Shown here: positions 17,232 to 26,742 of the stretch, in pieces | Position numbering within the stretch: position 1 is the stretch's first letter | Layout: the number at the start of each line of letters is the position of its first letter | Source: Lautropia mirabilis | GTDB lineage: Bacteria; Pseudomonadota; Gammaproteobacteria; Burkholderiales; Burkholderiaceae_E | Direction: 5' to 3' | DNA: 64,000 bases | Assembly (NCBI RefSeq): GCF_900637555.1 | Contig: NZ_LR134378.1 | Span: 1,808,001-1,872,000, forward strand | Translations under genes and position numbers: made by a program | The notes under the pieces: model-generated | Databases searched by the model: none | The model's input: only the letters and a program-made list of their open reading frames with translations | What the model was told of the DNA's origin: nothing

Positions 17232-19731
17232 CAGAAAGGGCTGGCGGCTGCCGGCACTGTACCGGAAGGCGCTGCGCGACCTGTGGCTGCTGCGCGGCCA
17301 GGCGCTGGCGATCATGCTGGTGGTGGCGGGTGGCATCGCCATGCTGGTGATGTCGCAGGTGGCGCTGGATACCCTGAACAACAGCCGGTTGCGCTTCTAT
17401 GAGGCGCAGCGGCTGTCGGATATCTGGGTGGATGCCAAGCGTGCGCCGGAAGCGGTGGTTCGGCAGGTGGCGGCGCTGCCGGAGGTCGCCGAGGTGGAAA
17501 GCCGGGTGCAGGCCTTTGCCAAGCTGAAGCTGCCGGGGTTCGATGAGCCGGTATCGGCGCAGATGATTTCCTTGCCGGACGACGGTGGGCAACCATTGAT
17601 GAACGGCCTGCACCTGCGTCAGGGGCGGCTTCCGGCGGCGCTGTCGCGCGATGAGGCGGTGGTGAGCGATGCTTTTGCCGAGCAGCACAACTTGAAGCCC
17701 GGAGACCGGCTGCGGGCGACGGTGAACGGGCATGCACAGTGGTTCCGGCTGGTGGGTGTGGCCTCGTCGCCGGAGTTCCTGTATCCGATCAAGCCCGGGG
17801 CGATCTTTGCCGACCACAAGCATTACGCCATTCTGTGGATGCCGCGCCGGGTGCTGGAGGCAGCCATGAACATGGCCGGGGCCTTCAATCAGCTGGTGGT
17901 GAAGCTGGCGGTGGTGCGGCAGGACCGAGTGCAGGAGGGGGCGCCCGGCGCAGATGGCCAGGAGCGCGCGTCTGGCGGTGCCGTCCCCCGAGCCGGGCGG
18001 CACGATGCGGCCGATGCAGCGCTGGCCCGTGCCCGACAGGAGGCAACGGCCATCGACGCCATCGAGCGGCTGATGGAGCGCTGGGGTGGGCTGGAAGCTG
18101 TCGGGCGGATGCAGCAGACATCGTATCGGGTGCTGCATGAGGAGCTGGCGAAGCTGCGTTCGATGGTGCGGGTGATGCCGACGATCTTCCTGGCGGTGGC
18201 GGCCTTCCTGCTGAACGTGGTGTTCACGCGGCTGGTGGGCACGCAGCGGGCGCAGATCGCCATTCTGAAGGCGTTTGGCTACCGCACGTGGGAGGTGGCG
18301 CTGCACTATGGGCTGATGGCCGCCATCGTGTGCGTGGCGGGGGCGTTGCTGGGGGCCTTGGCTGGTGCGGGGCTGGGTCAGGGGCTGGCCTCGCTCTATC
18401 AGGACAATTTCCGGTTTCCGGCGCTGTATTTCTCACTGGATGGCCAGGTGGTGCTGGTGGGCGTGGCGGTGGCAGTGCTGGCTGGCGTGGGCGGTGCGGG
18501 CTGGGCGGTGCTGCGTTCATCGCGTGAGCCGGTGGCGCAGGCCATGCGGCCGCAGGCGCCGGAGCGTTTCCGGGCGGCCGGCTTCGAGAACTGGCGGCTG
18601 GTGCGGGGGCTGTCACAGCCGGTGCGGATGGTGCTGCGTCAGCTGGAGCGCCGCCCGGGGCGGGCGCTGCTGAGCGTGCTGGGGCTGGCCATGGCAGGCA
18701 GCCTGATCATCCTGGCGGGCATGCAGAAGGGGACGCTCTCGTATCTGGTGGACAGCCAGTACCGGCTGGCCGAGCTGTACGACATGTCGGTGACGTTCGT
18801 CGAGGAGCGTTCGCCGCAGGCGGTGCATGAGCTGCGCTCCATCCGTGGCGTGCAGCACGCCGAGCCGACGCGTTCGGTACCGGTGGAGCTGTCTTTCCGC
18901 AGCCATCGCATTCGTACGGTCGTCTGGGGCCTGCCGGCGGATGGTTTGCTGCAGCAGCCGGTGAACGACCGGTTGCAGCGGGTTCCGCTGCCGCCGGATG
19001 GGCTGGTGATGAATGCCTATCTGGCCGAAAGGCTGGGCCTGAAGGAAGGGGATCTGCTGACGGTGCGGCAGTTGCAGGGCCGCCGCCGGGTCCTTCAGGT
19101 GCCGGTGGCTCGTCTGATCAACGAGAACCTGGGCTCACGGGTGTACATGAACCGTCAGGCGCTGAACCGGTTGCTGGGGGATGGGGATGTGCTGACCGGG
19201 GCGCTGCTGGAGATCCGGCCCGGCGCGGCGCCTGCGGTGGTGCGGGCGCTGGATGAGCGGCCGCAGGTGATGGCTTCGGACGATCGGCTGGATGCGATCC
19301 GGGCGATGTTCCAGATGGTGGAGCGGGTGTCCGGTCCGATGACGCTGCTGGGGGTGCTGCTGGGCTGCGTGGTGAACTTCGGGGTAGTGTACAACGCGGT
19401 GCGCATCACGCTGGCCGAACGCTCGCGCGAGCTGGCCAGCCTGCGCGTGCTGGGCTTCACGCGGGGTGAGGTGGCGCGCATCCTGCTGGGCGAGATCGGC
19501 GTGCTGGTGGTGGTGTCCATCCCGCTGTCGTTCGTGTTTGGGTGGCTGCAGTGCTGGTACATGGCGAAGGGGATGCAGAATGAGCTTTACCGCATTCCCG
19601 TGCATGTGCCAATGGGCAGCTACATGATGGCGGCGCTGGTGACACTGGGCTCTGCGCTGGTGTCCATGGTGGTGGTGCTGCGCCTGGTGAACCGGCTGGA
19701 CATGGTCGAGGCGCTGAAGAACAGGGAGTAA
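17215..19731 (+). CDS. ABC exporter permease with two FtsX domains
   Basis: This large membrane protein (about 838 residues) holds two FtsX/MacB-type repeats. Repeat one has its first helix at [20 protein letters not shown] and a helix cluster ending near residue 445. Repeat two begins near [20 protein letters not shown] and ends with [20 protein letters not shown]. Both have large periplasmic domains between helices; the first includes an Ala/Arg-rich, probably coiled region ([20 protein letters not shown]). ATG at 17215 is preceded by GAGTGCCG; a GTG at 17209 is also possible. Such permeases usually move lipids, lipoproteins or drugs. The partner ATPase and adaptor flank it. Confidence 0.88.
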   Translation: MSCAGDRKGWRLPALYRKALRDLWLLRGQALAIMLVVAGGIAMLVMSQVALDTLNNSRLRFYEAQRLSDIWVDAKRAPEAVVRQVAALPEVAEVESRVQAFAKLKLPGFDEPVSAQMISLPDDGGQPLMNGLHLRQGRLPAALSRDEAVVSDAFAEQHNLKPGDRLRATVNGHAQWFRLVGVASSPEFLYPIKPGAIFADHKHYAILWMPRRVLEAAMNMAGAFNQLVVKLAVVRQDRVQEGAPGADGQERASGGAVPRAGRHDAADAALARARQEATAIDAIERLMERWGGLEAVGRMQQTSYRVLHEELAKLRSMVRVMPTIFLAVAAFLLNVVFTRLVGTQRAQIAILKAFGYRTWEVALHYGLMAAIVCVAGALLGALAGAGLGQGLASLYQDNFRFPALYFSLDGQVVLVGVAVAVLAGVGGAGWAVLRSSREPVAQAMRPQAPERFRAAGFENWRLVRGLSQPVRMVLRQLERRPGRALLSVLGLAMAGSLIILAGMQKGTLSYLVDSQYRLAELYDMSVTFVEERSPQAVHELRSIRGVQHAEPTRSVPVELSFRSHRIRTVVWGLPADGLLQQPVNDRLQRVPLPPDGLVMNAYLAERLGLKEGDLLTVRQLQGRRRVLQVPVARLINENLGSRVYMNRQALNRLLGDGDVLTGALLEIRPGAAPAVVRALDERPQVMASDDRLDAIRAMFQMVERVSGPMTLLGVLLGCVVNFGVVYNAVRITLAERSRELASLRVLGFTRGEVARILLGEIGVLVVVSIPLSFVFGWLQCWYMAKGMQNELYRIPVHVPMGSYMMAALVTLGSALVSMVVVLRLVNRLDMVEALKNRE

Positions 19732-19738
19732 GAGACAA

Positions 19739-20989
19739 ATGCCTGCGCGAAGAACGTTGATCCAGGTGCTGGTGGCCGTGGGGGTGCTGGGCTGGGTGGG
19801 CTGGGAGGCATTGCGCGAGCCGGTGCAGCTGGCCCATGTGGAAAAGGCTGCTCATGCCCCGATGACCGAGAGCTTCTCGGAGGAGGGCAAGACGCGGCTG
19901 AAGACGCGCTATGCGCTGGCCGCACCCGTGGCGGGGCAGTTGCGACGTGTGACGCTGCAGCCGGGGGATGCGGTGCAGGCCGGGCAGGTCGTTGCGTGGA
20001 TCGATCCGACTTCGCCCGGGCTGCTGGACGGACGTAGTCGCCGCCGGGCCGAGGCCGAGCTGGCGGCAGCGCGCAGTCAGCACCGGGCGGCGCGGCAGCG
20101 TGTGCAGGCGGCCCAGGCGGCCAGTAGCCTGGCGCGCAGCAGTCTGCAGCGTGCCATCCGGCTGCACGAGGGGCGGGTGATGTCGCAGGAGGCGCTGGAG
20201 CAGGCCCAGGCGCAGGCGGCACGCACGGCGGCAGAGCTGTCGGCTGCGCAGGCCGAGGCGCAGGCGGCGCGACAGCGGGTGGAGGAAGCCCGGGCCGCAA
20301 TGTGGCAGGAGGAGCCCGGTCCTGCCGCTGGCCAGGACAGTGCAGGCGTGGCAGACACTGCCCCGCGTGCGACCAGCAGGCAGCCGGTGGCCGTGATGGC
20401 GCCGGCGACGGGCGTGGTGCTCAAGCGCACGCTGGAGAGCGCCACGCCGGTGACGGTGGGACAGGCGCTGATGGAGATTGGCGATACGGCCCAGCTGGAG
20501 ATCGAGGCCGAGGTGCTGTCGGCGGATGCGGTGCAGCTGCGCCCGGGCACGCCGGTGCGGCTGTTGCACTGGGGCGGTGCGGGTACGCTGCAGGCGCATG
20601 TCCGTCGTGTGGAGCCCGGGGGCTTCACCAAGGTGTCGGCGCTGGGGGTGGAGGAGCAGCGCACGCGGGTGATTCTGGATTTCGACAGCCCGCGCAGCGA
20701 ATGGGCAGCGCTGGGCGATGCCTTCCGGGTGGAGCTGGAGTTCCTGTTGCGACACGAGGATCGCGCGTTGCAGGTGCCGGCCAGCAGCCTGTTCCTGGAC
20801 GATCGCGGCAAGCCGGGGAACTATGCCCTGTATCGTGTGGTGGATGGTCGGGCGCGGCTCACGTCGGTGCGCACGGGTCTGCGGTCAGCCACCCACGTGC
20901 AGGTGCTGGAGGGGTTGGCCGAGGGCGACGCGGTGATTGTCCAGCCCGACGAGCGCATCGTGGACGGAACGCGGATCGAGGTGCACTAG
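19739..20989 (+). CDS. HlyD-family periplasmic adaptor of the ABC exporter
   Basis: This membrane-fusion protein has 416 residues. An N-terminal membrane anchor (LIQVLVAVGVLGWVGW) is followed by a barrel-sandwich half (LRRVTLQPGDAVQAGQVVAW), an Ala/Gln/Arg-rich coiled-coil hairpin around residues 100-190, the returning lipoyl half (VMAPATGVVLKRTLES) and a beta-barrel domain. It starts 7 bases after the permease with an AGGGAG site. Together with the ATPase and double-FtsX permease it forms a three-gene exporter. No outer-membrane channel gene is adjacent. Confidence 0.88.
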   Translation: MPARRTLIQVLVAVGVLGWVGWEALREPVQLAHVEKAAHAPMTESFSEEGKTRLKTRYALAAPVAGQLRRVTLQPGDAVQAGQVVAWIDPTSPGLLDGRSRRRAEAELAAARSQHRAARQRVQAAQAASSLARSSLQRAIRLHEGRVMSQEALEQAQAQAARTAAELSAAQAEAQAARQRVEEARAAMWQEEPGPAAGQDSAGVADTAPRATSRQPVAVMAPATGVVLKRTLESATPVTVGQALMEIGDTAQLEIEAEVLSADAVQLRPGTPVRLLHWGGAGTLQAHVRRVEPGGFTKVSALGVEEQRTRVILDFDSPRSEWAALGDAFRVELEFLLRHEDRALQVPASSLFLDDRGKPGNYALYRVVDGRARLTSVRTGLRSATHVQVLEGLAEGDAVIVQPDERIVDGTRIEVH

Positions 20990-21017
20990 GCGCCTCATCC
21001 GGCAGGCGGTTGACGGC

Positions 21018-22052
21018 CTACTGCACCCAGCCGCGTTCCCGGTAGTAGCGCAGGGCGCCTGCGTGCAGCGGCATGGTCAGGCCCTGACGGACCATCTGCT
21101 CGGGCTCCAGGTGGGCTAGGGCAGGGTGGAGCTTCCTGAACTCGTCGAAGTGCTCGAAGATGGACTTGACCACGGCGTAGACGGTGTCGTCCGGCACGTC
21201 GCTGCTGGAGACGAGGGTGGCCAGCGCGCCGAAAGTGGGGGTGGGGCCCGGGTTGCCGGGATAGGTATTGGCCGGGATCTCGACCTTGGCGTAGTAGGGC
21301 TTTTCTTCCACCAGCCGGTCGATGACCGGGCCCTGCAGCGGCACCAGGCGTGCGGCGCAGGTGGTGGTGACATCCTGCAGGTTGGCGCTGGGGTGGCCGG
21401 CCACGAAGACGAAACCGTCGATGCGGCCATCGCACAGGGCGGCGCCGTGTTCATCGGCCTTGAGTTCGAAGACGTTCGAGAAGTGGCTGCTTTTGAGGCG
21501 GTAGGCCGCCATCAGTGTGTCCATGGCACTGCGGGTGCCCGAGCCGGGGTTGCCGATGCTGAAGGGGTGCTTGCGGAAGTCCTCGATGCCGTGGGCTTCG
21601 ATGCCCTGGCGGGCAACGAGGGTGAGCGGTTCGGGATAGAGGGAGAGCACGGCACGCAGCTTGCCGTCAGGACCGGCCTTGCGGAATGGCCCCAGGCCCT
21701 TGCGGGCGTCATACTGCACGTCGGACTGTACCAGGCCCAGGGTGAGCCTGCCGTCCTTGAGCCCCAGGATGTTGGAGACCGAAGCATTGGTGGTCTCGAC
21801 GGCGCAGCGCTTTCTGAAGCGCTCGCGTTCCTTGTTGATGAGGTGGCAGATGGCACCGCCGGTGGCGTAGTAGATGCCGGTGGCGCCCCCGGTGCCGATG
21901 GTGATGACCGGGTTGGCGTCGACGGCACGGGCCAGAGGGGGCGTGATCAGTAGCGCCAAGCCGAGCAGTGTCGAGGTGGCGGCCCGCAGGGTGTGGCGCA
22001 GCGGAATGGGGCAGTGAGCCGCCGGGGGACGGAGGAACAGCGGGTGCAGCAT
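21018..22052 (-). CDS. TAXI-family TRAP transporter solute-binding protein
   Basis: This secreted binding protein of 344 residues has a signal segment (TLLGLALLITPPLARA) and mature start VDANPVITIGTGGATGIYYATG. The TGGATGIYYATGG and GSGTRSAMDTLMAAY motifs define the TRAP-associated extracytoplasmic immunogenic (TAXI) family. It would normally deliver a ligand, often glutamate or another carboxylate, to a fused DctQM membrane protein. No TRAP membrane gene lies next to it, so it works with a distant partner or has another role. It is divergent from pfkA, across a 255-base spacer. Confidence 0.88.
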   Translation of the reverse strand: MLHPLFLRPPAAHCPIPLRHTLRAATSTLLGLALLITPPLARAVDANPVITIGTGGATGIYYATGGAICHLINKERERFRKRCAVETTNASVSNILGLKDGRLTLGLVQSDVQYDARKGLGPFRKAGPDGKLRAVLSLYPEPLTLVARQGIEAHGIEDFRKHPFSIGNPGSGTRSAMDTLMAAYRLKSSHFSNVFELKADEHGAALCDGRIDGFVFVAGHPSANLQDVTTTCAARLVPLQGPVIDRLVEEKPYYAKVEIPANTYPGNPGPTPTFGALATLVSSSDVPDDTVYAVVKSIFEHFDEFRKLHPALAHLEPEQMVRQGLTMPLHAGALRYYRERGWVQ

Positions 22053-22307
22053 GGCGAAGGGCTCTTCGAATATCTCTCGGTTGCGTTTGCCAATGCCAAT
22101 GTTACTTCCTGCCCGGTGTCATGCTGGTGCGGCGAGCAGGGGATGTCGGGCATTCATCCGTCCATGAGGGGCCTGTCTGGTATCCGTGAGGCTGACAGGG
22201 TTCATTTTTCTGGTGAATGAAAGATGTTTTTTCAAAGTCGGCCGACTCGACAGCCGGCGGGCGTGACGGTACGCTTGGACTGCATCTCAACACTCTGAGG
22301 AAATTCA

Positions 22308-23381
22308 ATGTCCAGTTCTTCTCTTCATGTCGGTATCCTGACCGGCGGCGGCGACTGCCCGGGTCTGAATGCGGTGATCCGTGGGGTGACCAATTCGCTC
22401 ATCAAGACCGTCGGCGCCCGTGTCACCGGCATCGAACGGGGCTTCATGGGCATGATCGAGCGTCGTTCGCGTCCGCTCGACAGCGAGGCGGTGGCCGGCA
22501 TCCTGAACCAGGGCGGCACCATTCTGGGCACCCACAACTTCGCCAATCCGTTCTCCTGTAACGGTGTGGATGTCTCGGACAAGGTGATGGAGTATGTCCG
22601 TGAGCTGGGGCTGGACGCGCTGGTGGCCATCGGTGGCGATGGCACGATGAGCATCGCCAACCGTTTCACGCCGCTGGGTCTGCCGGTGGTGGGCGTTCCC
22701 AAGACCATCGACAATGACCTGATGCACACCGAGCGCACCTTCGGCTTCGACAGTGCGGTGGCCATCGTGGCCGAGGCGCTGGCACGGCTGGAAACCACGG
22801 CCCGCAGTCATGGCCGGGTGATGGTGCTGGAGACGATGGGCCGCTATGCGGGCTGGATCGCGCTGGAAGGCGGCTTGGCCGGCGGTGCCGACGTCATCCT
22901 GATTCCCGAGAAGCCCTATGACCTGAACGAGGTCATCCGTGTCTGCAAGGAGCGCGAGAAGAAGCAGGGCTACACGCTGATCTGCATCGCCGAGGGCGCA
23001 CGTCCCATCGACGGTGGCATGGTGGTGGCCAAGCATCTGGAAAACAGCCCGGACCCGATCCGGCTGGGGGGTGTGGGCAACGTGCTGCGCCAGCAGCTCG
23101 AGCAGCACCTGGAAAGCGAAGTGCGTACCACGCAGCTGGGCCACGTGCAGCGCGGTGGCACCCCCACGCCGTATGACCGCGTGCTGGCCACGCGCTTTGG
23201 CTGGTATGCCGCCAAGATGGTGGCCAATGGCGAGTTCGGTCGCATGGTGGTGCTGAAGGGCGACGAGTGCGCCAGCGTGCCCATCGAGGACGTGGCCAAC
23301 CGCACCCGCAACGTGCCGGAAAACCATTCGCTGCTGGATGTGGCGACGTCGCTGGGCGTGTCGCTGGGTCTGCCGGCGTGA
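22308..23381 (+). CDS. pfkA: 6-phosphofructokinase, G/K type
   Basis: This 357-residue kinase phosphorylates fructose 6-phosphate. It shows GILTGGGDCPGLNAVIRG, IGGDGTM (residues 108-114) and the catalytic motif PKTIDND (131-137). The residue equivalent to E. coli Gly104 is Gly112, as in ATP-using enzymes, whereas the residue equivalent to Gly124 is Lys132, as in pyrophosphate-using ones. This Gly/Lys combination is known from ATP-dependent enzymes of the longer group III type. ATG at 22308 has AGGA 7 bases upstream. A strong terminator follows, shared with the convergent transglycosylase gene. Confidence 0.92.
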   Translation: MSSSSLHVGILTGGGDCPGLNAVIRGVTNSLIKTVGARVTGIERGFMGMIERRSRPLDSEAVAGILNQGGTILGTHNFANPFSCNGVDVSDKVMEYVRELGLDALVAIGGDGTMSIANRFTPLGLPVVGVPKTIDNDLMHTERTFGFDSAVAIVAEALARLETTARSHGRVMVLETMGRYAGWIALEGGLAGGADVILIPEKPYDLNEVIRVCKEREKKQGYTLICIAEGARPIDGGMVVAKHLENSPDPIRLGGVGNVLRQQLEQHLESEVRTTQLGHVQRGGTPTPYDRVLATRFGWYAAKMVANGEFGRMVVLKGDECASVPIEDVANRTRNVPENHSLLDVATSLGVSLGLPA

Positions 23382-23473
23382 TGCTTGCCGGGCAGGGTGA
23401 AAGGCCCTGTCCGGCCGTTTCCCGAGGGAGCGCTCAAGTTCCTTTCGGGAATGAACCCCGGGGCGAAAGTCCC

Positions 23474-23508
23474 AACAAAAAAGCGCTCACACGGAGCGCT
23501 TTTTTGTT
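23474..23508. terminator. Strong bidirectional terminator
   Basis: AACAAAAAAGCGCTC (23474-23488) pairs exactly with GAGCGCTTTTTTGTT (23494-23508) over a five-base loop. A-tract and T-tract make it a textbook rho-independent terminator on both strands. It serves pfkA (plus strand) and the mltD-like gene, whose stop codon begins at its very edge. Confidence 0.93.
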
Positions 23509-25586
23509 CAGCGGGCGTCGGCGACCTTGTGGCTGCCCCGGGCGCGGGCGCTGCCTGCCTTGCTTCGGGTGGCCGTGCTGCGGCTGTTGGCCCTGGCGTT
23601 GCTGCTGGTCAGGGCCTTGCGGCTGCTGGAGCCCTTGGTCGAGGCAGTCTTGGTGCTGGCGGAGCGGCTGGAGGAGCTGCCACGGCTGGTGCTGCTGGCG
23701 GAAGCTGCCTTCAGCCGTTTGCCGGTAGCTGCCGTGGCGCTGCTGCTCTTGCGTGCGGTGGCGCTGCGCGCGCTGGTGCTGGCCGTTGCAGTGCTGCGCG
23801 AGCGGCTGGTGGTGTCGGCCAGGGCCACGGTGGTCTTGCCACTCTGACGCAGGGTGTGGCGGGTGATACTGCGGTCGGAGCGCAGGGTGACGCGGCTGTC
23901 CAGGCGCGAGGCCGTGCTGCGGCTGGCGGTCGTGTTGCTGCTGCCTGCTGTCTGGGTACGGGCCGGGCTGTAATGCACCAGCCGGATGGCGGTATGGCTG
24001 CCCGACGAGGCCGTGGCTGCCTTGGCCGTGGCTGTGGCCGGCACGGTGGCCTGGCGGCTGATCACCTTGCGGGACCCGTCTTCGGCCACCAGCACGGTCT
24101 GTTTCTGGCTGCGGCGAACCGTCAGCGTCATGCCCGGCTTGAGGGGAGAGACACGTCGGTTCATGGCGCGCAGTTCGGCCAGCGTGAGGCCATAGCGGCG
24201 GGCGATGGAGGCGCCGGTCTCGCCGCGGCGGACACGGTGAACCAGCGGACCGGCATCCACCTGCTGATACAGGCGCGGACCGTCGAACTGCTCGACCAGG
24301 TTCTCGTCACTCACACGGTGCGTGGGTACCAGCAGTCGCGTGCCGGCCAGCAAGTGCGTGCCGGCGGAAATGCCGTTGGCGCGCAGCAGGGCGGGCACGG
24401 TAAGGCCACCGCGGCTGGCGATCTCGGCCAGGCTTTCACCGGGTTGCAGCGTGTGCGGCTGCCAGGAGACGAAGGGCCGCTTCTGGGCGGCGTGCTCGGC
24501 CATGGCCGCCTTGAAGCGCTCGATGCGATCGACCGGGATCTTGAGGGTGTTGTTGCGGCTGGCGGAGATGACGGGCCGGTTGTGGGCCGGGTTCAGCGCC
24601 AGGAACTCGGCCTCGGTCATGCCGGCGAACTGGGCCGCCAGCTTGAGGTCGATGGGTCGGGTCTTCTCGACGGTGACGAAGTAGGGCTGGTCGGGCAGGT
24701 CGGGCAGCTGCAGGCCCAGCTGGCGGGCATTGAGCACGATGTGCTTGAGTGCCAGCAGCTTGGGCACGTAGTTGCGGGTCTCGTTGGGCATGCGCAGGTT
24801 CGCATAGTCGGCGGGCCTGCCGGCGGCCTGGTTGGCACGCACGGCCCTGCGCACGGCGCCTTCACCCCAGTTGTACGAGGCCAGTGCCAGGAACCAGTCG
24901 TCCCCGTTCATCTGGTAGATGCTCTGGAGGTAGTCCAGCGCCGCCCGCGTGGACTGCACCACGTCACGACGGTTGTCCACCCACCAGTTCTGATTCAGGT
25001 CGTAGCGCTTGCCGGTGGCTGGAATGAACTGCCACAGGCCGGCTGCCTTGGCTGAGGACAGCGCCGAGGGGTTCATGGCGCTTTCCACGAAGGGCAGCAG
25101 TGCCAGTTCGGTGGGCATGCCCCGGCGCTCGACTTCCTCGACGATGTGGTGCAGGTAGAACGAGCCGCGCCCGAACATGCGTTGCAGGTAGTCGGGGCGG
25201 GACAGGTAGTACTGTTCGTGGCGGGCCACCAGGGGCGAATCCAGCTCCGGCATGGCGAAGCCGGCGCGGATGCGGTCCCAGAGGTCGTTGCTGACGATGA
25301 CCTCGCCGTCGTCGCCCTGAGCCTGGCTGGCGGCATTGAGCTGGCGCACGGCATCGCTTTCGGTCACGAGGACGGGCTCGCCATGCCGCAGTTGTGCGCC
25401 GTGGGTGTTCTGGGCCGTGGTGCCGGGCGAGACGCTGGAGCAGGCGGCCAGCCAGCCGGCTCCCAGCACCACGCCGGCATGGGCCAGCAGCCGTGCCAGC
25501 CGGCTGCGCCGCAGGGGCTGGCGCACGGGCGTCTGGGAAAGCGGGGAAGGAAAGCCGGGCTGACGGGAGGAACGATGAGCGCGCAC
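23508..25586 (-). CDS. mltD: MltD-like membrane-bound lytic murein transglycosylase with basic tail
   Basis: This is a cell-wall lytic enzyme of about 692 residues. A lipoprotein-type signal ends in GWLAACSS. The GH23 domain contains the catalytic Glu in LLPFVESAMNP, followed by SAKAAGLWQFIPATGKRYDL and ALASYNWGEGAV. Two LysM peptidoglycan-binding domains follow (HTLQPGESLAEIASRGG and HRVRRGETGASIARRYGL). The last 190 residues or so are an unusual Ser/Thr/Ala/Arg/Lys-rich tail. The start is uncertain: GTG at 25586 gives a plausible signal sequence, and no in-frame ATG exists between the gloB stop and the signal. The gene converges on pfkA. Confidence 0.88.
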   Translation of the reverse strand: MRAHRSSRQPGFPSPLSQTPVRQPLRRSRLARLLAHAGVVLGAGWLAACSSVSPGTTAQNTHGAQLRHGEPVLVTESDAVRQLNAASQAQGDDGEVIVSNDLWDRIRAGFAMPELDSPLVARHEQYYLSRPDYLQRMFGRGSFYLHHIVEEVERRGMPTELALLPFVESAMNPSALSSAKAAGLWQFIPATGKRYDLNQNWWVDNRRDVVQSTRAALDYLQSIYQMNGDDWFLALASYNWGEGAVRRAVRANQAAGRPADYANLRMPNETRNYVPKLLALKHIVLNARQLGLQLPDLPDQPYFVTVEKTRPIDLKLAAQFAGMTEAEFLALNPAHNRPVISASRNNTLKIPVDRIERFKAAMAEHAAQKRPFVSWQPHTLQPGESLAEIASRGGLTVPALLRANGISAGTHLLAGTRLLVPTHRVSDENLVEQFDGPRLYQQVDAGPLVHRVRRGETGASIARRYGLTLAELRAMNRRVSPLKPGMTLTVRRSQKQTVLVAEDGSRKVISRQATVPATATAKAATASSGSHTAIRLVHYSPARTQTAGSSNTTASRSTASRLDSRVTLRSDRSITRHTLRQSGKTTVALADTTSRSRSTATASTSARSATARKSSSATAATGKRLKAASASSTSRGSSSSRSASTKTASTKGSSSRKALTSSNARANSRSTATRSKAGSARARGSHKVADAR

Positions 25587-25782
25587 GGGCAGTACCTGTG
25601 ATGCTGCGCCGGAAGGGTCGGGGCGGCCAACACGGGTTGCCGTCCGACGGGGCGTGCAACCCAGGCGGCCGAGCCGGAAGACCGGCAGGCAGACTGGAAT
25701 TGGGAGCGCTCTGACGATAGCACAGTAACCCGTCGGCCAAAGTAACCGACTTCGGCTTTCTTCAGGGGTGGCTGTCCGTCCG

Positions 25783-26631
25783 TCAGTTGATGGCAGGGGG
25801 GCGGAAGCCATTGCGCCACTGACGCAGCGCCACGAACACCTCAAAGGCGCTGGTGCCTTCAGGCAGGGCGCCGCCGGGCAGGTGGCGGGCCAGCGCCGGC
25901 AGGTGGCTGCGCAGGAAGGGGTTGGTGGCCAGCTCTTCGTCCAGCTGTCCCGGCAGGGTGGATTGCCCCTGGGCGCGCAGCAGCAGCGCGTCTTGCAGGC
26001 GCTGGGCTATCCGTTCATTGTCGGGTTCGGCCTGCCGGGCAAAGTGCAGGTTGGTGACGGTGTATTCGTGGGCGGCGTAGACCTGGGTGTCATGGGGCAG
26101 GGTGCTCAGCCGGCCCAGCGAATCGAAATGCTGCTCCAGCGTGCCGTCGAAGACGCGGCCACAACCTGCCAGAAACAATGTGTCGCCACAAAACAACGCC
26201 GGGTGCGGATGCTCGGGCAATTGCGGGCAGAAATAGGAGAGATGGTCCTGGGTGTGGCCCGGGGTGGCCACGACCTGAAGGCTCAGGCCCGCCTCGGGGA
26301 TCTCGACGACATCGCCATGACCCACGGCCTCGCGCACGCCCTTGGCCGCACAGTCGGCCGGCCCGATGACACGCGCCGACGGCCAGTGCGCCACCAGTTC
26401 GGGGATGCCGTCGACGTGGTCGTGATGATGGTGGGTGACAAGGATGGCAGCCAGCGACCCGCCGCTGGCCTGCAGGCTGTCCAGCACCGGCTGCGCCTGG
26501 CCAGGGTCGACCACCACGAAGGCGGGGCCGGCGCCGATGCGCCAGATGTAGTTGTCCTGCAGCGCCGGAATCGGAACCACGGTGCGGCTTCGGTACGGTG
26601 AATGGAGGGGCTGGGCAGTATTGGTGATCAT
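25783..26631 (-). CDS. gloB: Hydroxyacylglutathione hydrolase (glyoxalase II)
   Basis: This metallo-beta-lactamase-fold hydrolase converts S-lactoylglutathione to lactate and glutathione. It has 282 residues. Metal ligands lie in THHHHDHVDG, with the later histidines in TPGHTQDH, the Asp in FCGDTLF and the His in AAHEYT. ATG at 26631 (MITNTAQPLHSP) is preceded by GGAGC. It starts divergently from the methyltransferase gene, as in many Burkholderiales. Its pathway partner gloA is at 39147. Confidence 0.93.
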   Translation of the reverse strand: MITNTAQPLHSPYRSRTVVPIPALQDNYIWRIGAGPAFVVVDPGQAQPVLDSLQASGGSLAAILVTHHHHDHVDGIPELVAHWPSARVIGPADCAAKGVREAVGHGDVVEIPEAGLSLQVVATPGHTQDHLSYFCPQLPEHPHPALFCGDTLFLAGCGRVFDGTLEQHFDSLGRLSTLPHDTQVYAAHEYTVTNLHFARQAEPDNERIAQRLQDALLLRAQGQSTLPGQLDEELATNPFLRSHLPALARHLPGGALPEGTSAFEVFVALRQWRNGFRPPAIN

Positions 26632-26684
26632 GGGTGCTCCACAGGGATTCCCCGAGCCTGCCCGACGTGCAACGCATTCATCCG

Positions 26685-26690
26685 TAGAAT
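26685..26690 (+). promoter_or_regulatory. -10 box TAGAAT before the methyltransferase gene
   Basis: TAGAAT followed by GCG matches the recurrent -10 pattern of this window. No good -35 hexamer is visible. It lies 53 bases upstream of the chosen ATG at 26743 and suggests that the ATG at 26689 is not the start. Confidence 0.4.
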
Positions 26691-26742
26691 GCGCGTGCCG
26701 CAGGATCTGGTCTTCCCTCTGGCGTCTGGTGAATGGAAACGC

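Noticed and set aside
25587-25782. N-terminal extension of the mltD-like frame up to the gloB stop
   Set aside because: It lacks an ATG, precedes a clear lipoprotein signal, and its residues are not signal-like. The start was set near the signal instead.
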